From the NCBI GenBank assembly GCA_902569105.1, contig CACFTE010000001.1:141448-205447 (forward strand): a DNA stretch of 64,000 bases. The letters run 5' to 3'. The notes below the pieces were generated by a model. It was not told the origin of the DNA. It made no database searches and saw only the letters and a program-made list of their open reading frames with translations. A program made the position numbers and the translations under genes. This document shows, one piece after another, positions 1-7,114 of this stretch; position 1 is the first letter of the stretch; each line of letters begins with the position of its first letter. This stretch comes from an uncultured Pelagibacteraceae bacterium (GTDB lineage Bacteria > Pseudomonadota > Alphaproteobacteria > Pelagibacterales > Pelagibacteraceae).

Positions 1-1481
1 TCAATATTGTTAATTCGTTCCCTTCTTTTTGTGGACTCATTCTTGATACTTTGATTCTTACTATAGGTTATAGTGTACTCTTCCTGTAATTTTTTAATTG
101 TTTCATTTCTAGAATTAATTTTTGCTATGCCTTCAAAGTCGTTTCCATCAGATATCTTTTGGATTACATATGACAAGCTTATGTTAACATTATTTAATTT
201 TTCTCTAGCCTGTTGAATTTGATTTTTATCTATGCATTCAATAGTTTCATTTAGAATACTTCTAATTTCTTCTAAGGAATTTTTATGTTCCACCACTTTT
301 CCTGCGCTCAAGGAATTAAGTAAAGTATCAATTTTTTCTTGTTCATTGGTTAAATTAATTTTTGCAACTTCTAAATCTTGATCAGATTTTTTTTCAGTTT
401 CGTAGTATTTTGAGTCTATTTCGACTAATTTATCCTTTTCATCATTTAATCTTTTTTGATTTGAATTAGCGTCAATTACTATACTTTTTTCTCTATCTTC
501 ATCCTCATCAATCGTTTTTAATGATATTTTAGTTGTATCTATTTCCTTTGTCATCCTTTCTGTTTCTTCATCAAGATTTTGCAATTCCAAATTTAATCTT
601 TGTACTCTTGAAATTATTTCTAAATTATTATCTCTTATAGGTCGCAAATTATCTTCTAAATTTTTAATTGAGTTTTCTAGATCTAAAATCTTATCATTGA
701 ACAATGAAAACTCTTTTTCTGCATCTAAATTTATTTCGTTTTCAACTTTAATTTCGTTCTCTATTTCTCTAATTTTTAAAAAATATAAACCAGCTTCTAC
801 CTTTTTTATTTCATCAGAAATATTTTTATATTTTGTTGCCTCTTCAGCTTGTTTTTCTAAGCTAGTTAATTGTTTTTCTAATTGTCTCCTTAATTCGTCT
901 GCTCTTTTTAAATTATTTTCTGCCGCGTTTAACCTTAGCTCGGCCTCATGTCTTCTTGCATGTAATCCAGAGATTCCTGCTGCTTCCTCTAAAATTGCCC
1001 TCCTATCTTGTGGTTTGGCTGTAACTAGCGATCCAATTCTGCCTTGGCTAATTATCGAGGGTGAGTGCGCTCCAGTTGAAAGATCTGCAAAAAACATTTG
1101 AGCATCTTTTGCCCTAACCTCTTTCTCATTTACAAAAAACCTAGAACCTTTGTCCCTTTCTATCTTTCTTCTAATTTCAATTTCTTCCATTTCCTTAAAT
1201 TGAAATGAACCTGATTTTTCTTGATTTGAAATATTTATACTTACTTCTGCAATATTCTTAGATGGCCTGTTAGATGTTCCTGAAAAAATTACATCTTCCA
1301 TACCCGAGCCCCTCATGCTTTTTGCCGAAGTTTCTCCCATACACCATCTTAAAGCCTCAACAATATTTGATTTTCCACAGCCGTTAGGACCCACTATACC
1401 AGTTAATCCTTTCTCAATTAGAAAGTTAGTCTTTTCTGAAAATGACTTAAATCCATTTAATTGGATTTTTTTAAACTCCAT
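1..1481 (-). CDS. smc: Chromosome segregation ATPase SMC, N-terminal part (cut by window edge)
   Basis: The reading frame starts with ATG at 1481 and stays open to the window edge, giving about 493 N-terminal residues; the C-terminal half is outside. The start reads MEFKKIQLNGFKSF, followed by a Walker A motif GPNGCGKSN at residues 31-39 and the Q-loop region with ISQGRIG, as in SMC proteins. From about residue 170 the sequence becomes a long charged coiled coil. SMC binds DNA with ScpA/ScpB and compacts and separates chromosomes. It is the last visible gene of a minus-strand run DUF721, DsbA-like, smc, an order common in alphaproteobacteria. The gap to the DsbA-like stop codon is only 8 nt, so co-transcription is likely. 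Identification is firm for the visible part. Confidence 0.95.
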   Translation of the reverse strand, partial: MEFKKIQLNGFKSFSEKTNFLIEKGLTGIVGPNGCGKSNIVEALRWCMGETSAKSMRGSGMEDVIFSGTSNRPSKNIAEVSINISNQEKSGSFQFKEMEEIEIRRKIERDKGSRFFVNEKEVRAKDAQMFFADLSTGAHSPSIISQGRIGSLVTAKPQDRRAILEEAAGISGLHARRHEAELRLNAAENNLKRADELRRQLEKQLTSLEKQAEEATKYKNISDEIKKVEAGLYFLKIREIENEIKVENEINLDAEKEFSLFNDKILDLENSIKNLEDNLRPIRDNNLEIISRVQRLNLELQNLDEETERMTKEIDTTKISLKTIDEDEDREKSIVIDANSNQKRLNDEKDKLVEIDSKYYETEKKSDQDLEVAKINLTNEQEKIDTLLNSLSAGKVVEHKNSLEEIRSILNETIECIDKNQIQQAREKLNNVNISLSYVIQKISDGNDFEGIAKINSRNETIKKLQEEYTITYSKNQSIKNESTKRRERINNI

Positions 1482-1489
1482 GAGTTAAC

Positions 1490-2071
1490 TTATAACAGTT
1501 TTTCTAAAGTTTTTTCTAAATTTTTATACGTTAGTGGTTTTTCAAACTTTTTGTTATTGATAATAACGGTTGGAGTAGCGCTCACGTTGTATTTTTTAAC
1601 ACCCTCGATTCGATCCTCTAAAACAAAATCTTCAATATTTTTATCATTGATACATTTGTCGTAATCTATTCCAAAATTTTGATTAGATAATATTTTTTTT
1701 AGATTATCGTTGAGCTCTTCAACAGAATTTCCTTTTACCCACTCATTTTGATTTCTATAGAGAAAGTGTAAAATTTTATGACCTTTATTTGTACTACAAT
1801 GAGCTACTTTTGCTGCGTTGAAAGCGGCCAAATCTAAAGGGAAGTTCCTGTACTCTAATTTGACAAAGCCCTTATCAATAAAATTTTTTTTAAGTTCTGG
1901 ATAAACATCTTTATGAAAAATCGCACAATGGGAACAAGTTAACGATTCATAAACTAAAATCTTAATCTTAGCCTCTTTATCACCTTCATAAATTCTGTTT
2001 ACTTCGTTTTCAGCTTTTAAACTGCTAGTGTTTGATAACAGTATTAACAATATAAATAGTATTTTTTTCAT
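1490..2071 (-). CDS. DsbA-like periplasmic thiol:disulfide oxidoreductase
   Basis: A 193-residue protein with an N-terminal signal peptide of about 20 residues (KK, then a hydrophobic run, then SLKA). It has a thioredoxin-fold active site C46-S-H-C49 and a likely cis-proline motif ATP at 165-167. The large insertion between these fits the DsbA/DSBA-like thioredoxin family (Thioredoxin_4 type). It probably forms or shuffles disulfides in exported proteins. It overlaps the upstream DUF721 gene by 4 nt and ends 8 nt before smc, so it belongs to that operon. The neighbourhood with smc and mutY is a conserved alphaproteobacterial arrangement and does not itself point to a cell-cycle role. The exact substrate is unknown. 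Confidence 0.88.
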   Translation of the reverse strand: MKKILFILLILLSNTSSLKAENEVNRIYEGDKEAKIKILVYESLTCSHCAIFHKDVYPELKKNFIDKGFVKLEYRNFPLDLAAFNAAKVAHCSTNKGHKILHFLYRNQNEWVKGNSVEELNDNLKKILSNQNFGIDYDKCINDKNIEDFVLEDRIEGVKKYNVSATPTVIINNKKFEKPLTYKNLEKTLEKLL

Positions 2072-2553
2072 TTTTTTTTATAAACTTTACTTAGCTCAGT
2101 CAGAGAATCTTTAATTTTTTCATTTTTAATGTCAGAAATTTGTTTTTTGTATTTATTTTTTGTCACATCATTTGATGCCAGCTTTTCTTTAAATTCCTCA
2201 TTTTTCTCTTCAAAAGATATCAATTTTATATTATGGACCGCATTGTAACCAAAATAAGAGTTAATTTTTTCAGTAATTGAATTTCTAGAATATTCAAAAT
2301 TAACTTCATTACCTCTTTTTACCATCACTGTTAAACAACTCGACCCAAACTTATTTTCATTTTTAAAAGATTTTGGAAAACTAATATCAAATAAATCATT
2401 TCCAACGAAATATCTCCAATTATCTAATGTTTGAGAATAAATTTGCCCTTTTTTATTAATCAATCTTTTTACCTTAGAAGGCAAAATGTCTTTAAATGAT
2501 CTAAGACCTTGTATAAATTTTCTGCTATTCTTGTTATAATTTTTTGAATTCAT
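2068..2553 (-). CDS. DUF721 (DciA-like) family protein
   Basis: A 161-residue basic protein with no signal peptide. The region around residues 15-120, including GLRSFKDILPSKV and the downstream W-rich segment followed by a beta-rich half ending near KLISFE, resembles the DUF721 family. DciA, a member of this family, is the ancestral loader of the replicative helicase DnaB. In alphaproteobacteria a DUF721 gene commonly sits between mutY and a DsbA-like gene, as here. The C-terminal 40 residues are charged and probably disordered. Its start codon directly abuts the mutY start codon on the other strand, with no intergenic base. Family assignment is from pattern and context; a helicase-loading role is inferred. 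Confidence 0.7.
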   Translation of the reverse strand: MNSKNYNKNSRKFIQGLRSFKDILPSKVKRLINKKGQIYSQTLDNWRYFVGNDLFDISFPKSFKNENKFGSSCLTVMVKRGNEVNFEYSRNSITEKINSYFGYNAVHNIKLISFEEKNEEFKEKLASNDVTKNKYKKQISDIKNEKIKDSLTELSKVYKKK

Positions 2554-3540
2554 ATGCGAGGAAGAAACATACCAAATAAAATTTTAAAATGGTACGATAA
2601 TAATAAGCGTATTCTCCCATGGAGAAAAAAAACCTCAACTAAAAATAGAGAGTATTTCACTTTAGTTAGTGAATTTATGCTTCAACAAACACAAGTCAAA
2701 ACTGTAATACCTTACTTTGAGACATTTATTAAAAATTTTCCTAATTTAAAATCTTTAGCCAGAGCATCTGAGCAAAAAATTTTAAAAAATTGGGAAGGAC
2801 TTGGGTATTATTCTAGAGCACGAAACTTAAAAAAAACTGCAACAAAAATATTAAAGGATTTTAATGGTAACTTACCAAAAGATATAGACCAACTTAAATC
2901 TCTACCGGGTGTAGGCGATTACACATCTAGATCTATTTTGGCAATTGCTCATAATAAATCTTATATTCCGATGGATGGAAATGTTGAGAGAATTCTAAAA
3001 AGAATTTTCTTACTTAAAACAAATGATGAAATTTCAAAAGAAAACTTAAATAAAAAAAAATCCTTTTTTGGTTATTCTAAAAGATCGAGTGACTATGCCC
3101 AAGCCATTATGGAGATAGGAGCTTTAATTTGCAAACCTTCGTTACCATTTTGCAATCACTGTCCACTAACTGAAAACTGCATGGCATTTAATAGAAAAGA
3201 TTTTTTAATTAAATCAAAAAATAAATTTAATAAAACAAAATATTTCGAGGCGAATGTTTATGGTTATAAAAATAAGTATTTGCTAATTAAAAATAAAAAA
3301 TTTAATTTTTTAAAAAATTTACTTATTTTTCCAATGTCAGAAATTAATCAAAAAAAGTTTAAATATTCAGTTCATAAAAAAATAAACGTAAAAATGTCTA
3401 ATATGAATATGAAAATCATTATAAATAAAAAAACTAAAATTAAAAGGACAAGAGGTAGTCTATTTTTGGATAAGACAAATATTAATAAATATATTTTGCC
3501 GTCATTTACAAAAAAAATTTTTAACTCAGTGTCACATTAA
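2554..3540 (+). CDS. mutY: A/G-specific adenine DNA glycosylase MutY
   Basis: A 328-residue DNA glycosylase that removes adenine paired with 8-oxoguanine. Visible landmarks are the catalytic Glu in SEFMLQQTQV (E40), the helix-hairpin-helix LPGVGDYTS (117-125), the catalytic Asp in MDGNV (D141), and a 4Fe-4S loop with C193, C200, C203 and C209 in C-X6-C-X2-C-X5-C spacing. The C-terminal MutT-like domain is present but short and divergent. The start must be at 2554 or nearly so: an in-frame TGA lies at 2545 and the conserved fold begins within 10 residues. Its start codon touches the DUF721 start codon, so its promoter must lie inside DUF721. Confidence 0.95.
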   Translation: MRGRNIPNKILKWYDNNKRILPWRKKTSTKNREYFTLVSEFMLQQTQVKTVIPYFETFIKNFPNLKSLARASEQKILKNWEGLGYYSRARNLKKTATKILKDFNGNLPKDIDQLKSLPGVGDYTSRSILAIAHNKSYIPMDGNVERILKRIFLLKTNDEISKENLNKKKSFFGYSKRSSDYAQAIMEIGALICKPSLPFCNHCPLTENCMAFNRKDFLIKSKNKFNKTKYFEANVYGYKNKYLLIKNKKFNFLKNLLIFPMSEINQKKFKYSVHKKINVKMSNMNMKIIINKKTKIKRTRGSLFLDKTNINKYILPSFTKKIFNSVSH

Positions 3541-3541
3541 A

Positions 3542-4675
3542 ATGAAAAAAATTGCAATTATCGGAGCAGGGATTTCAGGTTTATTTCTTGCAAATCTTTT
3601 AGAAAAATACACATCTTTTTCATATAAAATTTTCGAAAAAAAATCTTCATTAGATTTAAGTGATGGCTATGGAATACAATTATCAGTTAATAGTATTAAT
3701 CTACTAAATAAAGTAGGCTTTGAAAAAATGAATGTAAGCGACGTTTACTTTCCAAAAAAAGTAAATTTCTTTGATGCGAAAGATTTAAAAAAGATATGTG
3801 ATATTGATTTAGCTCAATTTAACTTTGGGAGTAATAAATATAGCACGTTAAAAAGATCTAAGTTAATTGAATTTTTATTAAGTAATATTCCTAAAGAAAA
3901 AATAGTTTTTGATTCAGATTTAATTAATATTGATGAACAAGAGAAGTTGAATTTATCTTTTAGAGATAATAATAAAGAAGAATTTGATTATTTAGTTGCT
4001 GCAGATGGAGTTTTTTCTAAAGCAAAAGAAATTTTATTTAAAAAAGAAGGTCTACCAGCATATTTTAATTCAATTGCGTTAAGAGGAAAAATCCAAAACT
4101 TTGAAAATAAAGATATTTCTTTATTTTTAGGACCTAATTTTCACTTTGTAATTTATCCTATTAATAAAAATAACGAATTCAATTTTATATCTATAATAAG
4201 AAAAGAATTAATTGAAGCTGAAATTTCAAATAGAAATTTGTTTAATGATAAAATTTTTACAAATAATTTGATAAATCAGATTTCATTAAAATCTAATTTA
4301 AATTTAACTGAAATGGTTAAAGAAGTTAAATGCTTTCCAATCTTTATAAGCAAAAAAATTCAAATACCTAAGTCAAAAAATACTTTTTTAACTGGTGATG
4401 CATTTTTTTCATTTCCACCTTCATTTGCACAAGGGGCATCGCAATCAATAGAGGCTGCATATGAACTTTTTAATGACTTAAAAGATAAATCATCAAATTA
4501 TTATGAGAATAGAGTAAAAAAAACTAAACAAATCAATTCGAGATCTTTAATCAATCACTTTGCCTTTCATCTTGCAAATCCCTTAAATGTTCTATTTAGA
4601 AATTTTTTTCTTAAATATCTTTGTAAAAATAAAAAATTTTTAGAAAACTATTTAGGTAAAATTTATAAAAGCTAA
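3542..4675 (+). CDS. FAD-dependent monooxygenase of the UbiH/salicylate hydroxylase type
   Basis: A 377-residue flavoprotein. It shows an N-terminal dinucleotide-binding GAGISG (8-13), a middle AADGVFS motif (153-159) that contacts FAD and NADPH, and the GD motif TGDAFFSFPPSFAQG (about 284-298) that binds the FAD ribityl chain. These are the three hallmarks of class A aromatic hydroxylases (pfam FAD_binding_3). Candidates are a ubiquinone ring hydroxylase of the UbiH/UbiL group or another aromatic hydroxylase; the sequence alone does not decide. It starts 1 nt after the mutY stop, so it may be read from the same transcript. Its last 4 nt overlap the ccrM 3' end on the other strand. Confidence 0.75.
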   Translation: MKKIAIIGAGISGLFLANLLEKYTSFSYKIFEKKSSLDLSDGYGIQLSVNSINLLNKVGFEKMNVSDVYFPKKVNFFDAKDLKKICDIDLAQFNFGSNKYSTLKRSKLIEFLLSNIPKEKIVFDSDLINIDEQEKLNLSFRDNNKEEFDYLVAADGVFSKAKEILFKKEGLPAYFNSIALRGKIQNFENKDISLFLGPNFHFVIYPINKNNEFNFISIIRKELIEAEISNRNLFNDKIFTNNLINQISLKSNLNLTEMVKEVKCFPIFISKKIQIPKSKNTFLTGDAFFSFPPSFAQGASQSIEAAYELFNDLKDKSSNYYENRVKKTKQINSRSLINHFAFHLANPLNVLFRNFFLKYLCKNKKFLENYLGKIYKS

Positions 4676-5745
4676 GCTTTTGGCCTTAAACGCTCTCTTA
4701 GCTCATCAATCGGCTTTAAACTATTTCCAACTTTATAATGCCAATAAGTCCAACCATTGCAGCTTTCCGCACCCAATATTTGAGCGGCAACTTTATGAAT
4801 AGATCCCTCTTTTTGTTTATGCTTTATACTTCCATCAACCATAACTTTTGCATAAACTCTTTTCGTTTGGTCATAAATTTCTGTCCCTGGTTTAATTACC
4901 CCTAATTCAATTAGTGAACCAAAAGGAACCCTAGGCTTTAATTTATTGTTTTGGATTGTATCTAAATATTCGTCTTTTATTATTTGGGAATTTTTAATCC
5001 TCTTGTTTGCAGCATCAAAATATTTTTTTTCTTTTTCTATTCCAAAATAGGATCGACCTAATTTTTTGGAAACCACAGCAGTTGTTCCTGATCCTAAAAA
5101 CGGATCTAAAATAAAGTCATTTTTATTTGAGGATGCTAGTAATATTCGATGAAGCAAAGACTCTGGTTTTTGAGTTGAATGAACTTTTATACCATTATCT
5201 TTCAATCTCTCTTTTCCATTGCATATTGGCAAATTCCATGTAGATCTCATTTGCAAATCATCATTGAAAGACTTCATCGATTGATAATTGAATGTATATT
5301 TTGATTTTTTAGTTTTTGAAGCCCAAATCAATGTTTCATGAGCATTTGTAAATCTGGTGCCTCTGAAGTTTGGCATAGGGTTATTTTTATTCCAGATTAC
5401 ATCATTTAAAATCCAAAAACCCAGATCCTGAATTATCTTGCCTACTCTAAATATATTGTGATAGCTGCCTATAACCCAAATAGACCCATCTTTTTTTAAT
5501 ACCCTTTTACATTGTTCTAGCCATTCATAAGTAAACTTGTCATAAGATTTAAAACTTTCAAATTGATCCCATCTATCATTCACTGCATTTACTTTTGATC
5601 TATCTGGTCTAACCAAGCTGTTTTGTAATTGTAAATTATAGGGCGGGTCTGCAAAAATTAAATTAAATGTTTCATCAGGAATTTTTTTTAATTCTTTTAG
5701 ACTATCTCCATTAATAAGTTTATTATGTAAATTTTTAGTTACCAT
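4672..5745 (-). CDS. ccrM: CcrM-type adenine-N6 DNA methyltransferase (GANTC)
   Basis: A 357-residue beta-class N6-adenine methyltransferase. The catalytic DPPY motif is at 33-36, the SAM-binding FLGSGTT is at 216-222, and the target-recognition region lies between them, which is the beta order. The C-terminal 80 residues match the extra DNA-binding domain found in cell-cycle methylases and absent from HinfI-type enzymes. No restriction endonuclease is adjacent, so this is a solitary methylase. In alphaproteobacteria CcrM methylates GANTC after replication and couples gene expression to the cell cycle. The upstream region holds an unusual density of GANTC sites, two of them in the core promoter (see the separate entry). 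GANTC specificity is inferred from family resemblance. Confidence 0.93.
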   Translation of the reverse strand: MVTKNLHNKLINGDSLKELKKIPDETFNLIFADPPYNLQLQNSLVRPDRSKVNAVNDRWDQFESFKSYDKFTYEWLEQCKRVLKKDGSIWVIGSYHNIFRVGKIIQDLGFWILNDVIWNKNNPMPNFRGTRFTNAHETLIWASKTKKSKYTFNYQSMKSFNDDLQMRSTWNLPICNGKERLKDNGIKVHSTQKPESLLHRILLASSNKNDFILDPFLGSGTTAVVSKKLGRSYFGIEKEKKYFDAANKRIKNSQIIKDEYLDTIQNNKLKPRVPFGSLIELGVIKPGTEIYDQTKRVYAKVMVDGSIKHKQKEGSIHKVAAQILGAESCNGWTYWHYKVGNSLKPIDELRERLRPKA

Positions 5746-5758
5746 TTTTTAAAAAGTA

Positions 5759-5788
5759 ATTAGACTCCAGCGTTGATTCTACGTCAAC
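5759..5788 (-). promoter_or_regulatory. Predicted ccrM promoter containing GANTC sites and a dyad
   Basis: On the minus strand, TTGACG (5787-5782), a 17-nt spacer and TCTAAT (5764-5759) form a near-consensus sigma-70 promoter. GANTC sites lie at 5775-5779 inside the spacer and 5763-5767 overlapping the first bases of the -10. Two more are at 5807-5811 and 5835-5839. The dyad GTTGA-N7-TCAAC (5772-5776/5784-5788) covers the -35. The -10 ends 13 nt before the ATG, leaving a leader of only a few bases. The promoter is predicted by eye; regulation by methylation is inferred. Confidence 0.55.
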
Positions 5789-5826
5789 CAGAGATTGAAA
5801 AAAATGGACTCTACTTGTTATATGAT

Positions 5827-6399
5827 TTATTTTGGACTCAATATATTGTGTATAGGTCGAAATGTTTTTCTATGATGCTGAGTTATGCCAAATTTCTTAA
5901 TGGCTTTAAAATGTTCTTTAGTTCCATAACCTGCATTTTTGTCCCAAGCATATTTTTTATATTTTTTTGACATTTTTGTAATAAACCGGTCTCTAGCAAC
6001 TTTTGCAATTATAGATGCCGCAGAAATCTCTGATATTTTTTGATCTCCTTTAATAACAGACTTAAGTTTATAACCATTCATCTCTGGTAATTTATTTCCG
6101 TCAACCAATGTTATTGAAGGTTTTAGTTTAAGTTTTTTTATCGACCTCTTCATAGCTAATAAACTAGCATTTAAAATATTTAATTTTTCAATTTCTTTTA
6201 GAGAGGCTGAACCAATACTCCAATTAGAGTTTTTTTTAATATATTTTTCAAGATAATTTCTTTTTACTTTAGAAAGTTTTTTTGAGTCTTTTATCTTACT
6301 TTTATCAATATTTTTTTTAAATATTACAGCAGCAGCAAATACAGGCCCTATTAAACTTCCTCTTCCAACTTCATCTACACCAGCTATAAATTTTTTCAT
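5827..6399 (-). CDS. rnhB: Ribonuclease HII
   Basis: A 190-residue enzyme that removes ribonucleotides and RNA from RNA-DNA hybrids. The N-terminal AGVDEVGRG carries the catalytic D9 and E10; further catalytic acids are D100 (in TLVDGNK) and D119 (in IKGDQK). The ISAASIIAKVARDR segment (about 124-138) is a family signature. Length is typical. The start codon overlaps the UDG stop by one base (6399), so it is probably translated from the same message. Its 3' end is followed by the 81-nt gap that contains the ccrM promoter, so the ccrM region may also be read through from this gene. Confidence 0.95.
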   Translation of the reverse strand: MKKFIAGVDEVGRGSLIGPVFAAAVIFKKNIDKSKIKDSKKLSKVKRNYLEKYIKKNSNWSIGSASLKEIEKLNILNASLLAMKRSIKKLKLKPSITLVDGNKLPEMNGYKLKSVIKGDQKISEISAASIIAKVARDRFITKMSKKYKKYAWDKNAGYGTKEHFKAIKKFGITQHHRKTFRPIHNILSPK

Positions 6400-7103
6400 T
6401 AAATACTGATTTTTAATTCATCTATTTTTTTTCTAATCAACTTGAGATCATTCCATGAATATTTTTTTTGATCGGGCTGTCTTAGCAGATAGGCAGGATG
6501 AAATGTTAAAATTGTCCGATATGTTTTTTGATTAACTATTAACTCTTTCCATTTTCCTCTTTCTTTTGATATTCTTAATGTTTGACCAAACAAGGCCTCC
6601 ATAGCAGTACTTCCCATTAAAATTAGTATTTTGGGATCAATTATATTTATATGTTCCCGTAAAAAAATTGAATACCTATTTATTTCTGAGGTTTCTGGCT
6701 TTCTATTATCAGGGGGTCTATAATTTACAACATTAGTTATATAAACTTTCGATCTTTTAATTTTAATAGCTTCAAGCATTTTATTTAAAAGTACTCCAGC
6801 GTCACCTACAAAAGGTTTTCCCATCTCGTCTTCTTTTTGCCCAGGGCCTTCGCCAACTATCATAATTTGGCTTTTAGGATCACCATCATTAAAAACTAAA
6901 TTCTTAGCATTTTTTTTTAATTCACAATTGGAAATCTCAAAAATTTTTTTCTTAAGGTTTTCTAGTAAAGATTGTTTATCTTCTAAATTTGTATCATCAA
7001 ATGTTCGTTTAATTGGTTTATTTTCAAAAATATAATCAATTTCGAATATATCTATTGCGTCTTCAAAATTATTGTTATTTTGATTTTTATGCTCTATTTC
7101 CAT
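6399..7103 (-). CDS. Uracil-DNA glycosylase, family 4-like, lacking the usual Fe-S cysteines
   Basis: A 234-residue protein with the UDG superfamily motifs GEGPGQKEDE (84-93), NVVNYRPPDNRKP (124-136) and HPAYLLR (202-208), which match bacterial family 4 enzymes. About 50 N-terminal residues precede the core and are low-complexity. Family 4 enzymes normally hold a 4Fe-4S cluster by a CxxC pair before motif A and two cysteines near the RPP loop. Here the only cysteine in the protein is C60; the RPP-loop cysteine is Y128 and the next is missing too. Removal of uracil from DNA is the inferred function. It heads a minus-strand pair with rnhB, and its start lies 11 nt from the TPR gene start on the other strand. 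Confidence 0.8.
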   Translation of the reverse strand: MEIEHKNQNNNNFEDAIDIFEIDYIFENKPIKRTFDDTNLEDKQSLLENLKKKIFEISNCELKKNAKNLVFNDGDPKSQIMIVGEGPGQKEDEMGKPFVGDAGVLLNKMLEAIKIKRSKVYITNVVNYRPPDNRKPETSEINRYSIFLREHINIIDPKILILMGSTAMEALFGQTLRISKERGKWKELIVNQKTYRTILTFHPAYLLRQPDQKKYSWNDLKLIRKKIDELKISI

Positions 7104-7108
7104 ATATT
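7080..7108 (+). promoter_or_regulatory. Predicted promoter of the TPR gene
   Basis: TTGATT (7080-7085), a 17-nt spacer and TATATT (7103-7108) form a good sigma-70 match. The -10 ends only 6 nt before the chosen ATG at 7115, so the transcript would start at or beside the start codon. This also supports the 7115 start over an in-frame ATG at 7013 that lies upstream of the promoter. Predicted by eye in an A+T-rich genome. Confidence 0.45.
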
Positions 7109-7114
7109 AAATCA

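Noticed and set aside
697..1101. Plus-strand open frame
   Set aside because: It is antisense to the SMC coiled coil, whose frame is open from 1481 to the window edge with clear motifs.
5773..5970. Plus-strand 65-codon frame between ccrM and rnhB
   Set aside because: Most of it is antisense to rnhB and it covers the ccrM promoter; no motif or ribosome-binding site.
7013..7114. 34-codon N-terminal extension of the TPR gene
   Set aside because: It overlaps the UDG gene, hides the signal peptide and lies upstream of the predicted promoter.
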